A stretch of 64,000 nucleotides of DNA, taken from Neopestalotiopsis rosae (Eukaryota > Ascomycota > Sordariomycetes > Amphisphaeriales > Sporocadaceae). Location of the stretch: NCBI GenBank assembly GCA_023078685.1, contig JALGAS010000007.1, forward strand, positions 1,116,001 through 1,180,000, written 5' to 3'. The notes beneath the pieces were generated by a model. The model was given only the letters and a program-made list of their open reading frames with translations, did not search any database and was not told the DNA's origin. Positions 54,832 through 64,000 of this stretch are shown here, one piece after another; position 1 is the first letter of the stretch; each line of letters starts with the position of its first letter. A program made the position numbers and the translations under genes.

Positions 54832-57464
54832 ATGTCAATACGGAAAGGATTGCGTCGGTGGTTTCGCACCCTCAATTGGCGGCAAGCGACGACTATCAAT
54901 ACGACCATTACCAGTGTAGCCGCTGCGATATTTGTGCCGCTTCTAATAGTGGCCTCTGTCAAGGCCGGTGGCGTTAATAAGACTCTCATGTTCTTCTCGG
55001 GCGGCTGCGGCACCGGAAGCGCAAGTCGACTGAACGTGGCATTGCACTTGGGTATCAACATTGTCTCGACAGCGCTATTGGCGTCTTCAAACTTCTTTAT
55101 GCAGATACTCAACGCACCTTCAAGGGAAGAGGTAATACAGGCGCACGCTCGAGGCTCATGGCTTGACATCGGTGTCCTTTCATCGCGAAATGCATTCCAA
55201 GTATCGCGCTTCAAGACCGCCTCTTGGGTGATTTTCTTCCTCAGTTCTTTACCAATTCATTTGCTGTTCAACAGCGCCATCTTTCAAACCGACAATCGGG
55301 ACGCTTTCTACCATTTGACTATCGCCAACGAGGCCTTTATTCATGGTGGCCAGTACTTTGGTCCAGGAGCGTCCTTGACTGTGCCATCTATGAATCTCGA
55401 TGCAAACAGTGAAGGGTTCAATTTGGACTATCCGCAAGTCTCAACGAATGACTATGGTAACCCGAAGTCAGAAATAGCCGTAAATATATCGTTTGCAGCT
55501 ACTCAAGCCGCAGGATGGACCAAGATATCGGCAGCAAAGTGCAGAGACGCTTATACTGTCCATGGTTGCTCAGGCATAAGAACAAGTAGAGATATTGTCG
55601 TTGTCATTGACAAGGACGAAGGATGGGAGACCGATACCATTTTCGACATGTCATTCGACGAAATTCAAAATTGGGATGCCATCGTCCCACCTAGCCAAAC
55701 AAATAATTTATGGTTCAGCACTCATTGTTTGATGGCTCCAGACGTCACAGGAGGGTCCCTTGCATGCCATAATGCATGCAACAACTCACTGAGCTCTACA
55801 CCCGCCTCTACCGGAGACTCATACAACATCACCTTCGAACCACGAATGAGATTCATCAACGACTCAATCTATATGGGATTGCAGTTGGATTCCCTGCCTG
55901 TGAAGTATTGTCTTCAGGAAGCCCACGAGACGCAATGCCAACTTGGACTCAGCGTCACACTATTATTTGCAGTAACACTGTGCGTTCTGATCAAGCTTTT
56001 ACAATGTCTCATCGTTACAAGATATATCGACACTTCAGAGAGCCTAGTCACCCTGGGAGATGCGGTGGCAGCCTTCATCGCCCGGCCCGATCCCTACACT
56101 GCCGGATACTGCACAATGCAGAGGCGCGACGCTGCACACTGGGAGACACAGGAGTCCCACCAAAGATGGCGTAGACAATCAAGGCGCTTTGGCGCTGCGC
56201 TTTCTGGTATGCATTGGCTGGTGACTTATGCCATCTTTTTCATATGTGCCTCGATTGCGACTGCTCTTCTCATGGTCATGACGAGCAAGCATCTCGGCCT
56301 GTGGGTACAAGTCACACCATCTTCTTCAACTTATTGCTAACAACTCTTGACACCCAGTCAAGGAACAATCACGCCCAGTGACTCGAACCCGATATTATCC
56401 ACGTCCGCCGCAAGAGGTTTCTTGCCTGGAGTGCTGGCCGTGAACAGTCCCCAGCTGATGCTATCATTTTGCTACGTGCTCTACAACAATCTTTTCACAA
56501 AGATGCAGATGGGTAAAGAATGGGCAGCATTGAGTAGAGGCTACAAGGGACTACGGGTTTCTGACCCAAAGTAAGCATATCATGTCAAAGCAAAGGCTGC
56601 AGGGAAGCTGTCGCTAAAGAAGAAACTATCTAGAGGCCATCAATACGCAACCTATCGTCTGCAGTTACCCTACAGGTATAGTATTGCACTGATAGTTGGG
56701 AGTATGGTCATGCATTGGATGCTTTCAAACACATTCTACATTGTCATTGTACAAGGCGGTTCGTGGCACCTTTCTCTGCGACGGGAACGCCTGCTGACAA
56801 CTACCAAGACTATTTCAACCCAATCAAATCAATCTCCATTAAAGACGGCTATTTGGGTTCGGAAAGATCCATAGCCTTCGGATACTCTTCAACTGCTGTC
56901 CTGGTCTGTCTTCTCATTTTTGTTGCTTCGACCCTGGTTCCAATCGCTGTGGCCTTGCGTCGTCTTCCGGGAAACACGACCGTGGTGGGAAGCGAGTCCC
57001 TGGCCATTTCGGCAGCGTGCCACGTATCCGCAAACCCCAAGAACATGAGGGACTATACAGAGAGCAGCAGTGGGTGGGAAAGCATGAATGGGTCCCTGGA
57101 GGATTTTGAAAGCCCCCGGCAGAGCCTGATTCCTACCGCACGAGTAGCTGCGGAGACCGGACATGAGCATGGAATGACTACCCTGTATAGCTCAAACTGG
57201 GCTATGGGCATCGAACCGGAGCGCAGCCACCTGGAGGGACACTTCAGATTGCTCAACCAGGAAAAGAGCGTCTGGATGGCAACGTCGGAAGAAGATACGG
57301 AGCGCCTGCGGATATCCCAGGGACGGGTCAAATGGGGCGAGGTCATCATGCCAGCCGAGTGGTATGCGCAATACGAAGGATTACCGGAACCAGTCCGACA
57401 CTTGAGTTTTGGTCTAGAGTGCGACAATGTTCAAGAGCCAGAAGAGGGCCAGTGGTATGCTTGA
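54832..57464 (+). CDS. DUF6536-domain membrane protein
   Basis: Exons 54832-56300, 56358-56570, 56634-56758 and 56809-57464 join in frame to 820 residues. The last intron is only 50 bases with a GTTCGT donor. The N-terminal DUF6536 region shows its hallmarks: an amphipathic start, a first membrane helix, the FFSGGCGTGSASRLNVALHLG segment, ASSNFFMQILNAPSREEV, RGSWLDIGVLSSRN, and a second helix ending PIHLLFNSAIF. An extracellular domain with N-glycosylation sites and several cysteines follows. Further hydrophobic segments lie around the exon 1 end, in NSPQLMLSFCYVLYNNLF, in YSIALIVGSMVMHWML and after FNPIKS. The tail of about 170 residues is cytosolic and ends in a weakly conserved stretch with WGEV. 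The function of this fungal family is unknown. It may have been displaced from the NLR gene by the transposon nest. Confidence 0.85.
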
Positions 57465-57631
57465 TTGTCATCACGTAATCGATGCATCGCCATTCATCGC
57501 CCCTCCTAGCGACTGCCCAGCTTTACAATCTAGGGCTTCAGCACCATAAAGGAGCCACATTCATAAGCGACAATTATGAGCGCGAAAGAAAACTATAAAA
57601 TGCACTTTGATGTCTCCTTGAAACGCCCAAT

Positions 57632-59204
57632 CTACTCAGACTGAATAGAAGCATAATAGCTCGCAACTTCTTCCACAGCACTTTTAGACAAACGGTCATC
57701 AGACAACAGAAAGCAATCCGGGAACCACTCGGAGGGTCCCTTACCCAAGGCAATGTGGGCTAGTTGTTCTCCAGCCAGCCACGCATATGGCATTCCATAA
57801 CCGTTGAAACCGGCAGCAATGAATTCACCGTCTCCTGTACGCCCCGTGGCCGACGCGGGCAGCCTGCCGACAAGCGGAATATCGTCATGGGTAAACCCCA
57901 TGATGCCGCTCCACGCGCTCTTCATCGAGTCCAGCTTGGTGTCTTGATACCCAAAGAATCTGGGCAACACATCTTGCAAGTGATCCCGAGAGACACTGGT
58001 GAGCACCGAGTCATCAGCGTTCAGCGTCTGCTCCAGGGTCCCTTTGTCGCCGCCAAAGAAAAAGTACCCCGTCTTGGCGTTCTGGGTCAGATACCAGAGC
58101 CCATCCGCCAGCGTTTCGGTTGTCTTGTCATACTGCGGCACATAGTGAAAGGCGAAGGACTTTTCTCGCCCCCGGTTGGGTACGTGAGGGCCGAGGTCTT
58201 GCACCGTCATAGTGCCGCGCAGGGGATAGATGACGCCACGGAGGTTGGGGACTAGATGGCCTACATGGCCGTTGGTACAGTGAATGACCTTTTTCACACG
58301 CGTGCTGCCTCGGGGGGTGTGCACTATATACCCGTCGCCCTCGTGCGTAACAGAAGTGACGGGTGTTTTCGTTTCAATAGAGAGTCGATCAGAGTACTTT
58401 GCGTGCAGCGCAGCAAATATACCCGTCACTACCCGATAAGGCCACAACACTCCGGCTGTAAGAGTGACGCCACCCTTGGCACCGTGAACTCCGTGTTGCT
58501 ACAAGAGAAGAGTGTGAGCAGGAGCAAGAGTCAGAAGACCTCACAGAAGTCGAAACCTACTTTCTCCACCGTCTCGGCGTCAATAACCTCATAGATCCCT
58601 CGTAGACTCGGGTGATCCCTCTCCATCTGCTCGACGCTATCCTTCAGAGCCGCAAACGACTCGTCGTCGAGATAAGCCCGCACCTTGACCACATCCCGGT
58701 ACTCGCTCTCCTCTTCGAGCGCATACTCCTTGAGCACCTGGCGCACGCGATCACACGTCCGAAACGTGAAATTGGCAATCTTGCCCGCCTGCTCGCTGCC
58801 AAAGTTGGCCTTGCGGTCGGCGTACGCCTCGCCGGCGTTGGTGGCCAGCTGACCGCCGTTGCGGCCCGTGGCGCCTGAGCAGAGCGTGCGCGCCTCGTAG
58901 ACGACCACACGGAGCGGCGGGCCGTCGCCAACGGCATTGTCCAGCAGGGTCTTGGCGACGCTCGCGCCGGTGATGCCAGATCCGATGACGGCGATGTCGG
59001 CCTCGGTCGGGAGGTCAGCCGATTGCGTCTCGGCTAGAGCGTGCGGGACATGCTGCCAATATGACGCCGTGGGATTTGGACGAGGAATGCCCGGGTCTAC
59101 TATGATGAGCTTTTCTATTGCCTGAACTGTAATATCTGTCAGTCAGCTAGAATTTGGACCAGACAATTTAGTGGCCGATGGATACCTTTGTCCGTCGCCG
59201 CCAT
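57632..59204 (-). CDS. FAD-dependent oxidoreductase (D-amino-acid-oxidase/DAO fold)
   Basis: Exons 59204-59186, 59126-58561 and 58498-57632 give 483 residues. The dinucleotide-binding motif is IAVIGSGITGASVAKTL (GxGxxG), followed by an acidic YEA at the end of beta-2. ATGRNGGQL matches the second FAD contact of the DAO family, and the C-terminal SGIMGFTHDDIPLVGRLP plus GFNGYGMPYAWLAGEQLA is the typical final FAD-contacting segment. This subgroup oxidises amines or amino acids (sarcosine, gamma-glutamylputrescine-type substrates) with oxygen. The exact substrate is not readable, and no peroxisomal SKL-type tail is present (C-terminus ...ASIQSE). The short first exon codes only MAATDK. Confidence 0.9.
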
Positions 59205-59772
59205 GGTATCGTGCTCTAGTGTTGCACGCTAGTTGGACAGCTTCAATTTTCACCACGATGTTTTCAAATTGCACAGGGTATATGTATGTGACCTCCTGAA
59301 GGCGACTGATGACTATGAACAGCGAGATCAATCAGAAGAATATCAGAGAGGAGCCACGGACACCATCCGTATCTGACCCGACTCCCCCGCTTTAGGAACT
59401 CCATGGTATCTCTGTGGGGAGGATCCACAAGGGATTTAGATGCTAGATGTGTGAACCAAGCTATTATAGTGACGATAAAGGTGATGTGAGATTTAGATAA
59501 CGCTACTCGAATACTATGGCAATCACGAGAATGCAGGCATATTTTACCAGCGGGAATTGTAGACTTGCGACGATCCACTTGTGTAAGATCAACGCCCAAA
59601 TGGGCTTTTAGCGGGTAACCCTGACAACCCACAACATGATACTAATCTTATGAATAAGGTTATTCCCATGCACAGATTCGACCGGATCAATGCGCTTATC
59701 ATATTGCATGACCAGCTGAGGTAGAATCGAATAAAGCATCAGATACACAAATTGTCGTCCTAATACCTATGC
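59205..59772. other. intergenic region between FAD oxidoreductase and GH43
   Basis: FAD oxidoreductase promoter and GH43 3' region, both minus-strand genes. No ORF of note. Confidence 0.5.
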
Positions 59773-60911
59773 TCAAGCCCCAAAAGCGCTAGACAGCGCG
59801 TCGTACTGCTCCTGCGTCACGGCCATGACGGAGCCATGTCGCATATAAGTAATCGCCGAGCTCGTAGCGTTGAACACGCCCGACTCCGGGTCATTCGACT
59901 CCCAAGCCCGCAGGCCCGCGGCGCCGCCGACGAGGTCACTCACCAGCCAGGCCTTGCCGTCGACCTCGTTATCCCAGAACGGGTAGGGGCCCTCGTACTG
60001 GGCCGCGATGGCGCTCGATTTGGGCCGGACCCAGTCGCCCCAGATGCCTCCGTAGCCCACCTCGGCAATGATGCCGCTGATGCCGCCGCCCGCGTGGATG
60101 CGGACGAAGGCCGTCTCGTTGATGGGCAGGAAGCTGAGGTCGAGCGTGTCCGCGGGGCTGTAGTCAATGTAGGTGCCCGGGTTCTCAATGGTGGTAAAGT
60201 CCGTCGTGATGCCGCCACGGATCAGAAGGGGCGTCGAGGTCCCCGAGTGCGCGGTATCGTCCTCGTCGTACAAGGGTGATGCCCAGTGCACGAAGAATTG
60301 ATCTACGGGCCTAGTCAGTACAAAACGAACATTTCCAAAAATTTTGTTCTTCATATTTGGCCGTACTGTACTCAGGCATCCAGACAGCATCCGGAGCCCA
60401 CACGCAGCCAGCTGTCGCCCCGTCGGCAGTGACTAGTCTCTCATCGGTCCAGTTGACCAAATCTGTACTCTGCCAAACAACAATCGAGTGAGATCCGTTG
60501 GCTTTGGCAGCACTCCAATTGGTCTGTGAGTGTGTCAGTACAACTTGTATCGCTGTCTTGCGGGTGTGCTTGGCGCAAACCTACATCGCTAATCTTCAAA
60601 TCCGTGCCAAGAATGTACCAGACCCCATCTCCGGCGATAATGGAGAGATCGCGCACGGCGCCGGTGCCGACCGTCGGCGTCGCAATGGGTTCCCCGCCAT
60701 TCAGCTCGGTGAAGCCCAGAGGGTCGTCGTTGGTGCTGAGGGCAAAGTGGACGCTCTCCTCGGACGTCGTCCAGTAGACGGCTAGATAGCCGACCTTGCT
60801 GGAATCTGCCTTCTTCTGGAGGAGAATGTCCTGCAGAGTCCCGTGGCCTGAGGGGATCGCAATCGCATGGTTTAGGAGAAAGGCCCCCGCCGCAAAGAGT
60901 GAATACTTCAT
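59773..60911 (-). CDS. secreted GH43 arabinofuranosidase-like (GH43_26 type)
   Basis: Probably removes L-arabinose from arabinan side chains of plant cell walls. Exons 60911-60585, 60523-60367 and 60302-59773 give 337 residues. A signal peptide (MKYSLFAAGAFLLNHAIA) is present. GH43_26 landmarks are visible in order: LAVYWTTSEESVHFALS, GTGAVRDLSI (catalytic-site aspartate), WYILGTDL, STDLVNWTDERLV, WAPDAVW, FFVHWASPLYDEDD, a YEGPYPFWDN segment with the expected acid glutamate, and MRHGSVMAVT near the end. The only visible deviation is Leu for Pro after the VRD aspartate. Family assignment is good; exo-1,5-arabinofuranosidase specificity is an inference. A TATA-like element lies about 90 bases upstream. 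Confidence 0.9.
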
Positions 60912-63900
60912 ATTGTTGGACTTGACCGCGAGAATCTCGTGCTTGTGCAATCTAGATACATTTCTCGTGGTGGGAAGAGTGCCAAGGTTCGGCACATATA
61001 AATACTCAACTACATCTTGTGCATCATGATACTATATTGATATTTTCGCTCCATTGAAGTCACGATGTGGGAGTTCGTTTTATGTCATTTCACGATTCTT
61101 TGCCACTGCCGAGCTTTGCATAGTGCTCGCTCCAGTGGGATACTACTATGCGGTCCAATCAGCGCTGACCACTGCTCGGAATATCTCTGGCCACAATTTC
61201 CTCCATTCAGTATTTTCGCAACTGTCGCATTGTATATTCTATTATACTTGACAATATATTGCACGTTGCGGAGTTTTATACCGTAACTGGTGTCTTGACA
61301 TGTCTATCATAGATCTAAGCAATCTCATTGGTGCGCATCCGCCGATATTCCTGATCGCTCTATATAATGGAGGCCGGAGAAACAAGCTGTTGAGAGGGGT
61401 TTCGTGTCAATACTCTGCCCCTCATTGTCAATTGACTGTTTTGGACATATCGAGCAACGGCACCTAATACATCTGCCTGTGTTGGAATTTGTTCAACTTG
61501 TTATTGCGACTGTATCCCTCTACTCCTCAGAAATAACATATGACAACTCACTACACAATTATCAATTCGAGCGATCAAAATATTATAGTCAGCAAATATC
61601 ACCCGGAGATACCGTGATAGTTGGATCTTTACTCTCAGCTGATTGAGGTCAGCTGATTGAAAATGTTGGACGCAACTTTTCCTTCGAAGACCATTGAGGA
61701 GACTATTGCTACTTCGCATTGTCATGGTTTGTTTTGGCCAGCCAGCTGGCTCGTCAAGTATGGATATTACTGCGAAGGCTGAGTCCATACTCTACGCACC
61801 CAAAGGACGACGGTCGTTTTGACTCCAAGGCGCCACTGGCAAAAGAATCGTATAGCAGCTTGACGACAAATACTTTTGCTTGTGAAGAAGTTTCGTGTTC
61901 GGGACCGAGCCTGTAGAGGTTGACCTGGTCAGCTGATATGACATGCCCGTGTTACACTATCACCAAGCTGATACTCTCACTGAATCTCAGCTGAGCACTT
62001 TACGCTGTCAAGAGGGTCCCCCGTCCCCCATGACATTTGGACTATTCACTCGCGCTCAGTCAAGCCAGCTAGTCCTACCGAGTCGGGAAGCGCCGTCCCG
62101 GTTCTAGATGCAAGGGTTATCCGGCCCCCGATCGGACCAGCGTATCTCAATCCTGATCATCCATGAGCATGGTAGATCAATTTGCTGCGTGCAACAGCGT
62201 GTACTTCTTTGTTGTGGTGGGTGTTATTCTGGTTCAAGCTGATGACCGCGTCGCTTCCTGCGGCTGTTGATTTGGAAAACCAAAAGGACACAAGTACTGC
62301 TGGGCAACCACACACCGAACAAAATGTAACTTGATCTAGATCTGGATCTGGATCTTGCCGCAGGCCGGAGAGCAGGGTATTGGACACATCCCAGATTGCT
62401 AATTCAACCGGTGAACGGATATATCCTCTTCCTGCGACCATGACCTTGGTTTGATCTCCTTGTCCTGATCTTTCTGCGCTGGCAAGAAATCTGCCTTTCC
62501 CCTCCTCCCAAGGGCAAGGGGTGGGCGCGTTGCGATGGGGGATACGTCCGTTTGGCAGGGACCAGGCCATCTGTACAAGAGACAAATAGATAATTCTCGA
62601 GCAAGGGAGAGGATGTCGAAACAATGGAGTAATGGAAGCAGGGGTTTGGTTTTTCCGCCCTTTCTCCCTCTCCACCACTCCGTGTACTGTGTGAGGGCCA
62701 GATCGGAGGTTGCATGGATTTCAGAAGAGAAAGAAGGGGCTTTCTTGCCTCTGCTGCTCATGTTTCGCCTAGCGCTTCCTCAGCTCCCGGGCGTCCAGAC
62801 CAGCCATAATCCGGGTACCCGGGACGGCCCCGGGCATCTATTGGGCATGATTTGTGCGAGGGGGTAGGTTGGGCAAATGCAAGTATTTGGATCTGGCAGG
62901 CAAGAGATTTGCGATGAGTTGTATCGAATCGCTGCTCGGATATCGTACGGTAATTACTTCGCAGATGTATGGAGATAAAAATCAAGGTAGCATGGAAGGA
63001 TCGAAGGAATTGTGCATCGGCGGCTATGCGAGTGTGCGGATAACCACAGGACGGCCTGCAATTGATCAGTACGGTACCTCTGAATTGGCCAAACAGCAGC
63101 AGCCCCCCACGGGCCGTAAGGGGAAAGAGTATGGAATGGAAGGATTCATGTGTCATGCATCATGTGTGTTGAGATTCAATCAGCACCTTGTAGCCTGTCG
63201 ACTGTATCTGGTTTGTGCTTGACATGTCTCCATTGTTCGTAAATATGTGGACGAGAGGCGTAGACGTGGGTGTGATAATTGTCCTTTTGCCGGACCAGGT
63301 TCACTGTTGGGTTGAGGTTGGGGGGCCGGCAAGAAGTGAAAGAAACTTGTCCAATTAAAGAGTATTGTTGGAACCCCACAGATACTCGGGGAAAAGTGTC
63401 AGGCCATTTTTCCATTTGGGCTGAACGTCTTTTTTTGCTTTTTCCTGTTCCTCGATATAACGGTACATATCTGAACAGGCAGGGGTGTACGAATGACAGA
63501 AAACTGGGCAGCGGGGTTGATAGTACTGTATCAATCAAGTTGAGAAAAGAAACACCAATAGTTCCGTAGCAAAAATGAATAAAAAGCAAGGGAAGCGGAG
63601 ACACTCCCGGGCGCAGCTAACCTGAATGGAATTTGACAGTCCACTACGGAGTACATGCCTTGCCTTTCTTTATCTTTTGGCTCCGGCATTGTATCGAGAT
63701 TTGAGATATGTTTGACCCCCAAGCATGCTCCAACATGCAGATTGCATGGCGCAGCAAGAAAAAGGCAGGGGACCTGGGCGCAACTCCCACATTGTTCCAC
63801 GGACAAGCGTCCGGGGCGGTGCTGGTAGGTCTAATAGATACACATGCAAGTCAAACATAGGCAGTCAAGGCAGTGTTGGAGATCTGTGTGCCTACAATAC

Positions 63901-64000
63901 GCATGTACCATGCAGATTATGACGAACAAATGATCATGGTTTCGGCAGAAGCAGAAGCACAGTATTTCTGTTCAATTAGTGCCCGCCAGGGTTCTTCAGC
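60912..64000. other. 3-kb right-end region without a recognisable gene
   Basis: GH43 promoter (see TATA element) then A/T-normal DNA. Overlapping ORFs near 62157-62867 on both strands have no motifs; a short run of GATCT/GATCTG units lies near 62333-62358. No tRNA, rRNA or repeat recognised. The next gene presumably lies beyond the window. Confidence 0.5.
60996..61003 (-). promoter_or_regulatory. TATA-like element of the GH43 gene
   Basis: TATTTATA on the minus strand, about 90 bases before the ATG at 60911. Confidence 0.4.

Noticed and set aside
56759..56808. Apparent frameshift in the DUF6536 gene
   Set aside because: A 50-base intron with a GTTCGT donor and AAG acceptor restores the frame and the family pattern, so no frameshift is needed.
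62157..62867. Overlapping ORFs of 103-173 codons near the right end
   Set aside because: Overlap on both strands with no domain or codon pattern; no support for a gene.
1..64000. CRISPR arrays, rRNA genes, tRNA genes or a secondary-metabolite gene cluster
   Set aside because: No regularly spaced repeats, no rRNA-like stretch and no convincing tRNA were seen; a single methyltransferase and oxidoreductase without PKS, NRPS or terpene genes do not make a cluster.

Overview
The window looks like nuclear DNA of a filamentous ascomycete (Pezizomycotina, most likely a sordariomycete such as a Hypocreales member; the species cannot be fixed by eye). The reasons are short GT-AG introns, pyrimidine-rich leaders, fungal-only families (DUF6594, DUF6536, DUF7708-NACHT, fungal caspase-like proteins), a Ste7-type MAPKK and a Spo14-type phospholipase D, and an AT-rich DNA transposon carrying the C-to-T scars expected of RIP.

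Left part (1-21 kb), housekeeping and signalling: a Ste7-type MAPKK (+), a HAD-family phosphatase (-), a long coiled-coil protein (+), phospholipase D1 (-), an alpha/beta hydrolase (+) and a tiny hydrophilic protein (-). The genes are widely spaced, with up to about 3 kb of non-coding DNA between them.

Middle part (21-44 kb), accessory character: a DUF6594 membrane protein and, 335 bp downstream on the same strand, a caspase-like (peptidase C14) gene whose frame is broken by one TAA exactly at the catalytic-histidine motif. Then follow an MFS alpha-glucoside/sugar transporter, a SAM methyltransferase, a large membrane protein with a glycosylated ectodomain, an arylsulfatase, an unassigned protein, and an eight-exon DUF7708-NACHT (STAND/NLR) gene.

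Transposon nest (44.62-54.17 kb): a Fot/pogo-like DNA transposon with 44-bp terminal inverted repeats and TA duplications, destroyed by RIP-like mutation. It was later hit by a young full-length Ty3/gypsy chromovirus: 512-bp LTRs that appear identical, GTTTA target duplication, open gag and pol, a GGGAAAC frameshift site, and an extra antisense ORF with a perfect Zn2Cys6 cysteine spacing. The retroelement is not RIP-damaged.

Right part (54.8-64 kb): a DUF6536 membrane protein (+), a FAD-dependent oxidoreductase (-), a secreted GH43 arabinofuranosidase-like enzyme (-), then 3 kb without a recognisable gene. Transporter, sulfatase and GH43 suggest saprotrophic nutrient scavenging. DUF6594, caspase-like and NLR genes suggest a region with non-self-recognition or regulated-cell-death potential (inference). 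Splice sites were assigned by hand from reading-frame continuity and splice consensus.
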